DNA of 14,310 nt from CAYPTI01 sp964413525 [NCBI: uncultured bacterium] (GTDB lineage: Bacteria > T1Sed10-126). The notes below the pieces were generated by a model. It had not been told where the DNA came from. It worked only from the letters and a program-made list of their open reading frames with translations, and made no database searches. This document shows positions 1 to 6,500 of this stretch, one piece after another (the first letter of the stretch is position 1; each line of letters starts with the position of its first letter). The stretch covers positions 7,903 to 22,212 of the forward strand of contig CAYPTI010000013.1 of assembly GCA_964413525.1 (NCBI GenBank), read 5' to 3'. The translations under genes were made by a program, and so were the position numbers.

Positions 1-176
1 ACCTGATCCCGCACGTCGTTCCCCATGTCGCTTACCTCGTCCCGGACGTCGTTCATGCCGCTCTTGACCTCCTGGATGCTCTTCCCCACGGAGCGGGCCA
101 GTTCGGGCAGTTTCTTCGGGCCGAACAACAGGAGAATAATAACGATCAGCACGATCAATTCGGGCCAGCCGGGCAC
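1..176 (-). CDS. tatA: Sec-independent protein translocase TatA (3' end outside window)
   Basis: This is a TatA/TatB-family subunit of the twin-arginine translocase, which moves folded proteins across the inner membrane. I read it from the reverse strand. The product starts at a GTG with a good GGGAGG ribosome-binding site a few bases upstream. A short transmembrane helix (about residues 6-19) is followed by the hinge motif FGPKKLPEL (18-26), and then an amphipathic helix beginning ARSVGKSIQEVK. The GPKKLPELAR hinge is typical of TatA rather than TatB, though the missing C-terminus leaves some doubt. Only 58 codons are visible; TatA proteins are usually 60-90 residues, so most of it is here. 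The charged stretch after residue 40 (MNDVRDEVSDMGNDVRDQ) looks like a heptad-type helix. It lies downstream of ackA after a gap of about 200 bases and probably has its own promoter. Confidence 0.88.
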   Translation of the reverse strand, partial: MPGWPELIVLIVIILLLFGPKKLPELARSVGKSIQEVKSGMNDVRDEVSDMGNDVRDQ

Positions 177-219
177 GGAACCGCCTCCCTATTCACGAAA
201 AATCCTCGACATCTTTACC

Positions 220-242
220 AGTATACATCCAAAATACGGATG
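220..242 (-). promoter_or_regulatory. Candidate -10 element and small inverted repeat upstream of tatA
   Basis: On the minus strand a TATACT hexamer (225 down to 220) lies 43 bases before the tatA GTG. Immediately upstream is an inverted repeat, CATCC-7-GGATG (226-242), which fills exactly the 17-base spacer position. No convincing -35 hexamer precedes it. It could be a sigma-70 promoter whose spacer carries an operator, or chance. This is the only promoter-like signal I see in the 198 bases between ackA and tatA. Confidence 0.25.
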
Positions 243-374
243 TTCGCAGTTCCGCGCGAGGTCAAGCCTCCGATCGCGACGCACGTACGGACTCCGAAAC
301 GGACTTTCATTCTTCTCATTCAACCTTGGAACAGGAAACCGAGGTGAGAAGCCTCCCGCGGGTGCCGCCCGTCG

Positions 375-1568
375 TCACGTAAGGCAGCGAACCGTGTCCC
401 GGGCAATTACCATTTCTTCGTCGGTCGGAATCACGTAGACGTGGGGCGGATCGTCCCCCGGGGAAATCCGCCGTTCCTCCCCGATGGCCCGCTCGTTTTC
501 GGCTTCGTCCAGTTCCAACCCGAGGGCCTCGAGATCCCCGGCGCTCTTCTCCCGAATCAGGGGGGAATGTTCGCCGATCCCGCCGCTGAACACCAGCGCG
601 TCGGCGCCGTTCAGCACCCCCACGTAGGAACCGATGTACTTCTTTAATCGATGGCAGAAGACCTCGATCGCCTCGTGGGCTTCCCGGTGCCCCTGATCGG
701 ATTTTTCGATTAGCTTTTCCATATCGTTCGAGACCCCGGACAGCCCCAGCAACCCGCTCTGTTTGTTCAGCAGCATGTCCATCTCGTGGGGCGTCATGCC
801 CTCGGACAGCATCAGGTAGAGGACCACGGCCGGATCCAGGTCCCCGCACCGGGTCCCCATCACCAGCCCCTCCAGGGGTGTGAACCCCATGCTGGTGTCG
901 ACCACCGAGGATCCCTCGAAGGCGGTCACGCTGGCTCCGTTGCCCAGGTGACAGGTGATGAAATCCTGTTCCTCGGCCGGTTTCTCCAGCAGCCGGTTGA
1001 CCCGGAACCGAAGATACCGGTGGCTGAGCCCGTGAAACCCGTACTTCCGGATTCCGTCCCGGTGGTAATACTGCCTGGGAATCGCGTACAGGTAGGCCTT
1101 CGGGGGGAGCGTCTGATGGACGCCGGTGTCGAAGGCGGCCACCTGGGGAAGCCCGGGCAGGACCTCCCGGGCCGCCCGGATCCCCTCCAAATTATGGGGG
1201 TTGTGGAGCGGGGCGTACCGGGTGCATTTTTGGATCTGAGTCTCGACTTCGGAGGTGACTTCGACCGAACTGCTGAAATGCTCCCCGCCGTGGACCACCC
1301 GGTGACCCACCGCGTCGATGGTGTGGGAACTGTGCTCCCGGATCAGGGAAATCGCCCGGTCGAGGGCGTCGCGGTGGGTCAGGATCTCGCCCACCTCGTG
1401 ATGGTCCTCCTCCCCCTCGTAGGTGATCTCGGCGCCGCTCATCCCGATGCGCACGACCGACCCCTTGACCAGTCGCCGGTCGGCGTTCTCGTCAATCAGT
1501 TCTCGAGTGGTCTCGATGAGCTGAAATTTTATCGAGGAGCTTCCGGCGTTCAGGACCAGTATCTTCAA
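375..1568 (-). CDS. ackA: Acetate kinase
   Basis: Acetate kinase interconverts acetate + ATP and acetyl phosphate + ADP in the cytoplasm. At 397 residues it has the family's usual length. Visible motifs are the N-terminal phosphate-binding NAGSSSIKFQL (7-17), GHRVVHGG (88-95), PLHNPHNL (120-127), the FDTGVHQT segment with the catalytic Asp (D147), FHGLSH (178-183), CHLGNGAS (206-213), GTRCGDLDP with R240, SGGIGEHS (328-335) and a C-terminal PTDEEMVIAR. These match the catalytic Arg/His/Asp/Glu set known for the ASKHA acetate kinases. The start is a TTG preceded by GGAGGT at about eight bases. The gene begins 46 bases after the MobA-like gene and may be the tail of the oxidase operon. No phosphotransacetylase gene is in the window. 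Confidence 0.97.
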   Translation of the reverse strand: MKILVLNAGSSSIKFQLIETTRELIDENADRRLVKGSVVRIGMSGAEITYEGEEDHHEVGEILTHRDALDRAISLIREHSSHTIDAVGHRVVHGGEHFSSSVEVTSEVETQIQKCTRYAPLHNPHNLEGIRAAREVLPGLPQVAAFDTGVHQTLPPKAYLYAIPRQYYHRDGIRKYGFHGLSHRYLRFRVNRLLEKPAEEQDFITCHLGNGASVTAFEGSSVVDTSMGFTPLEGLVMGTRCGDLDPAVVLYLMLSEGMTPHEMDMLLNKQSGLLGLSGVSNDMEKLIEKSDQGHREAHEAIEVFCHRLKKYIGSYVGVLNGADALVFSGGIGEHSPLIREKSAGDLEALGLELDEAENERAIGEERRISPGDDPPHVYVIPTDEEMVIARDTVRCLT

Positions 1569-1613
1569 CCGCGGCGACCTCCGGACATCCGACTGAGTTG
1601 TTCCGTCATCCTA

Positions 1614-2207
1614 TCAATTCTCAGCCGTGGCTCGACGGTAATCCGACCAATCGTCGAGATCAAAAAACCTCTCGGGGGGACAGAACCACTTGGTTCCACC
1701 GGAAGGACGAGCCACCGCGACGGACCGTTGTTCGAGAAAGGTAACCACGGAGCGGTGACCCTGCGTTAGATAGTCCCGGAGCGGGTCTGCAAGCCCGCCG
1801 GAGTACACCCCGGGAAAGGGCTGGATTCGCCGGTGGGTCGAATACAGCAGCACGTCCCACCCAACACCCCGCCGGGCTTCCTCCCGAAGCCCCTCAAGCA
1901 TCGATTCAGAGATCTTGATCTGATCCCAGGCCGCGGCGAGAACCGGACCCTTCAGTTCCTGAAGTCCGGTATAAATTCCCCGGAGCGGTCCGTCCCCCGG
2001 TCCCCTGTCTTCCAGCACATCAATTCCCTCGGGAACGGTCCAATCCTGCTCGGACCGCCGGACGACCGCAACCCGGTCCAGGATCCGGCTAAACCGTTCG
2101 GCAAGCCGTTCCAGCGGCGTCGTATCACCAAGGGACAGAGTCCCCTTGGGAACCCCTCCCATGCGCCGGGCCTCCCCGCCGGCCAGGATCAACCCGGAGA
2201 GTTTCAA
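1614..2207 (-). CDS. MobA-like nucleotidyltransferase (molybdenum cofactor guanylyltransferase family)
   Basis: This is a 197-residue NTP-transferase fold protein. MobA attaches GMP to molybdopterin. The start is a TTG whose last two bases lie in the TGA stop of the DUF420 gene (TTGA), indicating translational coupling. The product opens with the nucleotide-binding loop LAGGEARRMGG (8-18) and K21. It continues with GPGDGPLRGI (69-78), a QPFPGVYS segment (129-136) matching the usual H/Q-P-L-x-G-L-Y, and a C-terminal FFDLDDWSDYRRA resembling the family's F-x-N-x-N-T-P-x-D-L. The usual C-D-M-P around the metal-binding Asp is changed to A-W-D-Q, keeping only D95. The family assignment is secure but the exact substrate is not: it could be MobA or a diverged relative. 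Its place downstream of haem A and oxidase assembly genes is unusual. Confidence 0.8.
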   Translation of the reverse strand: MKLSGLILAGGEARRMGGVPKGTLSLGDTTPLERLAERFSRILDRVAVVRRSEQDWTVPEGIDVLEDRGPGDGPLRGIYTGLQELKGPVLAAAWDQIKISESMLEGLREEARRGVGWDVLLYSTHRRIQPFPGVYSGGLADPLRDYLTQGHRSVVTFLEQRSVAVARPSGGTKWFCPPERFFDLDDWSDYRRATAEN

Positions 2208-2638
2208 ACCGGGTTGAAATGGTACAGCATCAGGTAGATCACGACCCCGGTCAGCGAAACGTACAACCAAATCGGCAGGGTGATCCGACCCCAGAACCGG
2301 TGCCGGGCGTCCTCCCGGCGGAACCCCAGGACCAGCATCCAGATCGCCAGCACGGGAACCGTCATGGCCAGAATGATGTGGGAGATCAGGACGGTGTAAT
2401 AGGTGACGGCCAGCCAGCCCGAGCCGCCGTAGGGGGTGTGAGTCCCCCCCATGACCGTGGCCCGCCAGACGTAATGGGTGACGTAGGAAATCAGGAACAG
2501 GGTCGAGATGCCGAACGCCGTGATCATGGCGTTCCGGTGAGCCCGGATCCGGCGGCTTCGGATCAGCAGGTACCCACTCATCAAAACCAGGAAGGCGAGG
2601 CCGTTCAACCCCGCGTTGACCGTCGGCAGATACGACAG
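2204..2638 (-). CDS. DUF420 (YozB/CtaM-like) membrane protein, probable cytochrome oxidase assembly factor
   Basis: This is an integral membrane protein of the DUF420 family. Members such as Staphylococcus CtaM are linked to aa3 oxidase maturation. It has about four membrane spans and five histidines spread along the chain: AHRNAM, VTHYVW, ISHIIL, ARHRFW and LYHFNP (H34, H55, H87, H113, H140 from the start used here). Position 2638 is a CTG. It was chosen because the motif L-P-x-x-N-A-x-L-N-G, typical of the family N-terminus as I recall it, begins just after. No ATG, GTG or TTG lies between the upstream in-frame TAA (2645-2647) and the TTG at 2608, which would remove that motif. A second CTG (2629) is another option. 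The length is 144 residues from CTG or 134 from TTG. The gene overlaps the MobA-like gene by four bases. Confidence 0.85.
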   Translation of the reverse strand: MSYLPTVNAGLNGLAFLVLMSGYLLIRSRRIRAHRNAMITAFGISTLFLISYVTHYVWRATVMGGTHTPYGGSGWLAVTYYTVLISHIILAMTVPVLAIWMLVLGFRREDARHRFWGRITLPIWLYVSLTGVVIYLMLYHFNPV

Positions 2639-2644
2639 CGGTCC

Positions 2645-2791
2645 TTACCCCAGGATCACGAAGACGGAGTAGACCAGCCCGAATAGAAACCACGCGACCA
2701 CCAGGCCGACCAGAATAAAACCGAGCATGAGATTCGACAGACCACTGTTCGGGTCGGGTTCGGGATCATCGTCGTTGGGTGAATTGTTCAC
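2645..2791 (-). CDS. Small single-span membrane protein (48 aa) between ctaB and the DUF420 gene
   Basis: I do not recognise this protein. It starts at a GTG overlapping the ctaB stop (GTGA) and ends at a TAA only six bases before the proposed DUF420 start. The N-terminal 17 residues are hydrophilic and acidic, with a DDDPEPDPNS run. Residues 20-47 form one long hydrophobic helix (LMLGFILVGLVVAWFLFGLV and on). It has no Cys or His, so direct metal or haem binding is unlikely. GGAGGG lies about nine bases upstream as a ribosome-binding site but sits inside a small hairpin. Position and shape suggest a small accessory or assembly subunit of the oxidase, comparable in size to other single-helix oxidase subunits. 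That role is inferred from context only. Confidence 0.72.
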   Translation of the reverse strand: MNNSPNDDDPEPDPNSGLSNLMLGFILVGLVVAWFLFGLVYSVFVILG

Positions 2792-3690
2792 AGGAGGGAA
2801 CCCTCCGACGGATTCAGAAAAATAAACACAAACAACACGGCCAGGTAGCCAATGGAAAAGAAAAACAACCCCCGTGCCCAGCTTCGACCGGCTCGGTCGC
2901 CAAGTACGTTACCGTACACCGCCATAGCCAGAAACAGCAGGCCCAGTATCCCGACCACGAATCCGTAGATAAGTCCGGAGACCCCCACGAGAACCGGAAA
3001 CAGGCTGGCCGGAACCAGGGCTGCCGTGTAAATCGTGATCTGCCGACGAGTGGTCTGCTCGTCGTGCTCCACGGGGAGCATCGGCAATTTCGCTTCCTCG
3101 TAATCCTGCTTCAGCATCAGGGCAAGGGCAAGAAAGTGAGGCGGCTGCCAGAGGAACATGATCACGAACAGCACCACGGCCGGGAGATCGATGGTCCCCC
3201 GGACCGCAACCCACCCGATCACCGGCGGCAGGGCACCGGGAACCGCCCCGAACAGCGTGGCCAGCGAGGTCACCCGTTTCATATAGGTGTACATGGGCAC
3301 GTAGGTGAGGATGGCGATAAGGGCCAGAAAAGCCGCCAGTCCGTTGGCTCCTAACATCAAGATGGCGAGACCCAGCGGACCCAGTACCGAAGCGATCAGG
3401 GAGGTGCTCCAGGGACTGACCCGGCCCGAAGGCAGGGGACGATCACGGGTCCGTTCCATCCGGGCGTCCACCCGCATCTCGGCCAGGTGATTGGCAAAAC
3501 TCGCCGCGGCCACGGTCAGCGCCGTGCCCAGCAGCGTCCAGACCAGCCTCCCGTCAAGCAGCCGGGAGGGATCCGCCAGGGCGTAGCCTCCGAAGGTCGT
3601 AATCAAAACCAGGGCGTTGATCCCCGGTTTCGACATCGTCCACAGGTCCCGAAGATACTTCGCGGGCTCCCGCCGGGCAATCTCAGTCAT
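2788..3690 (-). CDS. ctaB: Protohaem IX farnesyltransferase (haem O synthase)
   Basis: CtaB transfers a farnesyl group to protohaem IX to make haem O, the precursor of haem A. It is a UbiA-superfamily membrane enzyme; from the ATG at 3690 it has 300 residues, the usual length. The first prenyl-diphosphate motif is N-HLA-E-MRV-D followed by ARMERTRDRPLPSG (67-89). The second is KQDYEEAKLPMLPV (194-207). WQPPHF (181-186) is also typical. The first motif carries Glu (E71) where haem O synthases normally have the first Asp of N-x3-D-x3-D. The ATG overlaps the end of ctaA by eight bases. An upstream in-frame TTG at 3723 would add 11 residues but would run 41 bases into ctaA. There are about nine hydrophobic segments. 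The gene is followed by the 48-aa gene through a GTGA overlap. Confidence 0.95.
   Translation of the reverse strand: MTEIARREPAKYLRDLWTMSKPGINALVLITTFGGYALADPSRLLDGRLVWTLLGTALTVAAASFANHLAEMRVDARMERTRDRPLPSGRVSPWSTSLIASVLGPLGLAILMLGANGLAAFLALIAILTYVPMYTYMKRVTSLATLFGAVPGALPPVIGWVAVRGTIDLPAVVLFVIMFLWQPPHFLALALMLKQDYEEAKLPMLPVEHDEQTTRRQITIYTAALVPASLFPVLVGVSGLIYGFVVGILGLLFLAMAVYGNVLGDRAGRSWARGLFFFSIGYLAVLFVFIFLNPSEGSLL
2793..2806 (-). promoter_or_regulatory. Hairpin covering the ribosome-binding site of the 48-aa gene
   Basis: On the minus strand, at the 3' end of ctaB, GGAGGG-TT-CCCTCC forms a six-base-pair GC-rich inverted repeat. Its 5' arm is the likely Shine-Dalgarno sequence of the GTG start at 2791. 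If it folds, initiation at the small gene would need ribosomes finishing ctaB to open it, giving strict translational coupling. The two-base loop is tight, so pairing of five base pairs with a four-base loop is more realistic. The repeat also encodes the ctaB C-terminal residues, so it could be coincidental. Confidence 0.4.
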
Positions 3691-4642
3691 CGCGTACCAA
3701 TTCCCGGGGCTGGAAGGACTCAAGCATCAGCAACAGCAGGGTGACCATCAGCAGCATGGCTCCCGCATAGTGCAGGGTGACCGACACCGGTTCCAGGTAA
3801 CTGCGGACCGTGAAGACACCAAGGATTACCTGGATCAGCGCGGCGGTCACCGCGATCAGGGAGAGGTGAAACAACCGGGGCCGGGACGTCCGGTAGCGTC
3901 GAAACGACCACACTCCCCAGGCGATGAGTCCCACCACCAGCACCGCAAAAAGCCGATGACCCCAGTAGACCCAGAGGTACTGCCCCGTCATCCAGTCCAG
4001 CCAGACGGGATCGCAGAGCGGAAAGTCTCCGCAAGGGATCAACAGCCCGGCGACCCGGGTCTGGTCCGGCGAAACGAGCGGCGCCGGCGAGCCCATGTGC
4101 CGGGTTACCGCCCCCAGGAGCATCTGGACGGCCACCACGAGGAACATTCCCGCACTCAACCAGGCGTGTTCCGGCCGGGCTCGGGTGAGAAACGAGGCAT
4201 TGCTCCCGTCGGACCGATTCATCGACCAGAAGACAACCACCAGGAGAGCCAGCGTGGCCTGTCCCAGGAAGAAATGGCTCGTGCTGACCCAGGTCGGCAG
4301 CCGCCACAGGACCGTGATTCCGCCCAGCCCCGCCTGAACCAGGATCAACCCCATGGTCAGGTACAGGAACCGGCGCTGGATCCGGGTGACCCGCGAACTC
4401 AGGGAGGCGCTGATCCCGGCGGCCCACACCAGGACGGCGCTTAGCCCGGCGACGATCCGGTGGGAATGTTCGTAGAGCACGGCGCCCTCCATGGCCGGGA
4501 ACCACTGTCCGAAACAAAGCGGCCAGTCCGGACAGCCCAGGCTGGATCCGGTTGCGTGAACGATCCCCCCCAGCAGGATCGTCATCACCGCGAAGATGAT
4601 GGAAGCGCCGGTCAACAAGTAGGTCAGAAGCATGAACTCCAT
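3683..4642 (-). CDS. ctaA: Haem A synthase (COX15/CtaA)
   Basis: CtaA oxidises the C8 methyl of haem O to a formyl group, giving haem A for the aa3 oxidase. The 319-residue membrane protein shows the family's two-half architecture. A first loop carries the cysteine pair in GCPDWPLC (C37, C43), followed by the EHSHR haem-ligand region (H59, H61) and TSHFF (H123). The second half has PCGDFPLC (C204, C210), WGHRLF (H229) and TLHYAG (H291). Both cysteine pairs are present, as in the Bacillus CtaA type. I chose the ATG at 4642, just before the first membrane helix. An in-frame GTG at 4678 adds 12 residues but has no visible ribosome-binding site, and an ATG at 4633 is also possible. The gene overlaps ctaB by eight bases and is separated from ctaD by about 180 bases. 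Confidence 0.95.
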   Translation of the reverse strand: MEFMLLTYLLTGASIIFAVMTILLGGIVHATGSSLGCPDWPLCFGQWFPAMEGAVLYEHSHRIVAGLSAVLVWAAGISASLSSRVTRIQRRFLYLTMGLILVQAGLGGITVLWRLPTWVSTSHFFLGQATLALLVVVFWSMNRSDGSNASFLTRARPEHAWLSAGMFLVVAVQMLLGAVTRHMGSPAPLVSPDQTRVAGLLIPCGDFPLCDPVWLDWMTGQYLWVYWGHRLFAVLVVGLIAWGVWSFRRYRTSRPRLFHLSLIAVTAALIQVILGVFTVRSYLEPVSVTLHYAGAMLLMVTLLLLMLESFQPRELVRDD

Positions 4643-4823
4643 CCGTCCGTCTTCGAGCGGGAATGGTCCCTCGTACACAAACCGTTCGACCGGCTAGGGT
4701 ACCGCTCAGGGGAGGGAGTTACGAGATGGTTCGTCCCGAAAAACCCCAAGCTCGCACCCACGGAGGAAGAGGAGAAAAATCGAATCGGAGGGATCCATCG
4801 ATCAGAGGGTCCTTACGATTGGG

Positions 4824-6500
4824 TCAACCGAAATCCTTCATGGGTCCCGACTGGGTGATCAGTTCCTGATCCACCGGACCGCCGTACTCATAGGGTCCCT
4901 GGGTCACGTTCGGGGTGTCGACAAAGTTGCCGTGCGGTGCCGGGGATTCGATCGTCCACTCCAGGGTCTGGGCCTGCCAGGGGTTGGCTTCGGCCGGCTT
5001 CCCTTTCCAGAGGCTCCAGATCAGGTTGATAACAAACAGAATTTGAGCCGATCCGAGGATGAACGCGCTGATGCTGATCCACCAGTTCATGTCGGCAAAC
5101 TCGACCGAATAACTGAAGATCCTCCGGCGCATTCCGTGCAACCCGGCAAGCTGCATGGGAAGAAAGGTAGTGTTGAAGAAGATAAACGTGAACCAGAAAT
5201 GAAGCTGGCCGAGCGGCTCGTTGTACATCTTTCCGAACATTTTCGGGAACCAGTAGTAGATGGCCGAGAAGATCGCCATCACGGCGGCCCCGACCATGAC
5301 CAGGTGGAAGTGTCCGACCACGAAATACGTGTCATGGACGTGGAGGTCAAACGGAACCACGGCCAGCATGAGGCCGCTGAACCCTCCGACCATGAACATC
5401 GACACGAACCCGAGCGCGTACCACATCGGGGTCTTCAGCTGGATCGATCCCCGCCACAGCGTCGCCACCCAGTTAAACACCTTCACCCCGGACGGGACGG
5501 CGATCAGCATCGTTGCCACCATGAAGGCCATGCCCAGGTAGGGACTCATGCCGGACGTAAACATGTGGTGACCCCACACCAGGAAGGACAGCGCCCCGAT
5601 GGCAATGCTGGATCCGACGATGAAGTGATAGCCGAAGATCGGTTTTCTTGAAAAGACCGGCAGCACCTCGGAGATTAAGCCCATGGCGGGCAGGATCACG
5701 ATGTAGACCTCCGGATGGCCGAAGAACCAGAAGATGTGCTGCCAGAGGAGCGGTTCGCCGTCCGGCGGAACAAAGAACGATATCCCGGCGACCCGTTCCA
5801 GCATCAACAGCAGCATGCCGCCCGACAGCAGGGGAATCACCAGCAGGACCAGAACCGAGGTCACCACCATGGTCCAGACAAACAGCGGCAGTCGCCCCCA
5901 GCTCATCCCCGGCGCCCGCATGTTGATCACGGTCACGAGCACGTTGATGGCGGCCATCATCGAGGAGTTGCCCAGGAACAGCAACGCAAGGATCCAGGCC
6001 GTCTGGGATACCGGCTGCATGGCTGAAAGAGGTGGATAGACCGTCCAACCCCCGGCCGCCGCTCCCCCCTCGAGAAGGAACCCCGACAGCAGAATGAACC
6101 CGGCCGAGGGGACCAACCAGAAGGCAATGGAATTAAGCCGCGGGAAGGCCATGTCCTTCGCCCCGATCATGATCGGCACCAGGTAGTTGCCGAACCCACC
6201 CGTCAGCAACGGGATCACCGCAAAGAAAATCATCAGGGTCCCGTGCATGGTGAAGAATTCGTTGTAGTTTTCGGGTCGAAGCAGCATGATCCCGCCCTCT
6301 TCGACGGGGTACATCAACTCGGCCCGGATGGCCATCGCCATCAGACCCCCGAACAGCAACCAGACCAGGCTGGCCGTGATGTACTGGATTCCAATAATCT
6401 TGTGATCCAGACTGAACACGTACCGCCAGAGAAATCCCTCCGGCGGAGGATGTTCGTCGTGGGGTTCTTGTCCCGGCTGTACGGCCGCCGTGCTACTCAT
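4824..6500 (-). CDS. ctaD: Cytochrome c oxidase subunit I (aa3-type, A1-like)
   Basis: This is the catalytic subunit of the haem-copper oxidase, carrying low-spin haem, high-spin haem and CuB. It has 558 residues. Key sites are the low-spin haem His in MHGT (H86), GNYLVP with N105, D116 of the D-channel in GAKDMAFP, GHPEVYI with the CuB His H262, the D-channel Glu E264 and the cross-linking Tyr Y266, the CuB pair H311/H312 in WGHHMF, K340 of the K-channel in PSGVKVFNW, and the haem ligands H397 and H399 in VVGHFH. The Glu in HPEVY marks it as A1-type. The K-channel Thr of Paracoccus is Ser (S337) here, a common change. The ATG overlaps the ctaC stop by eight bases (ATGAGTAG) behind an AGGTGA ribosome-binding site. 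There is no fused subunit III. Confidence 0.98.
   Translation of the reverse strand: MSSTAAVQPGQEPHDEHPPPEGFLWRYVFSLDHKIIGIQYITASLVWLLFGGLMAMAIRAELMYPVEEGGIMLLRPENYNEFFTMHGTLMIFFAVIPLLTGGFGNYLVPIMIGAKDMAFPRLNSIAFWLVPSAGFILLSGFLLEGGAAAGGWTVYPPLSAMQPVSQTAWILALLFLGNSSMMAAINVLVTVINMRAPGMSWGRLPLFVWTMVVTSVLVLLVIPLLSGGMLLLMLERVAGISFFVPPDGEPLLWQHIFWFFGHPEVYIVILPAMGLISEVLPVFSRKPIFGYHFIVGSSIAIGALSFLVWGHHMFTSGMSPYLGMAFMVATMLIAVPSGVKVFNWVATLWRGSIQLKTPMWYALGFVSMFMVGGFSGLMLAVVPFDLHVHDTYFVVGHFHLVMVGAAVMAIFSAIYYWFPKMFGKMYNEPLGQLHFWFTFIFFNTTFLPMQLAGLHGMRRRIFSYSVEFADMNWWISISAFILGSAQILFVINLIWSLWKGKPAEANPWQAQTLEWTIESPAPHGNFVDTPNVTQGPYEYGGPVDQELITQSGPMKDFG

Noticed and set aside
786-1769. Long plus-strand frame of 327 codons opposite ackA
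   Set aside because: It is antisense to a certain acetate kinase gene, with Pro/Gly/Asp-rich composition typical of mirror frames in GC-rich DNA.
1614-2693. A 359-residue reading of the MobA-like frame extending back to 2693
   Set aside because: The part upstream of 2207 overlaps the DUF420 gene out of frame and is Arg/Pro/Gly-rich shadow sequence. The family N-terminus begins exactly at the TTG at 2207.
4679-4823. Possible terminator between ctaD and ctaA
   Set aside because: There are palindromic GGATCC and ATCGAT sites and a T5 run on the minus strand, but no stable stem adjoins the T-run. Read-through into ctaA seems likely.
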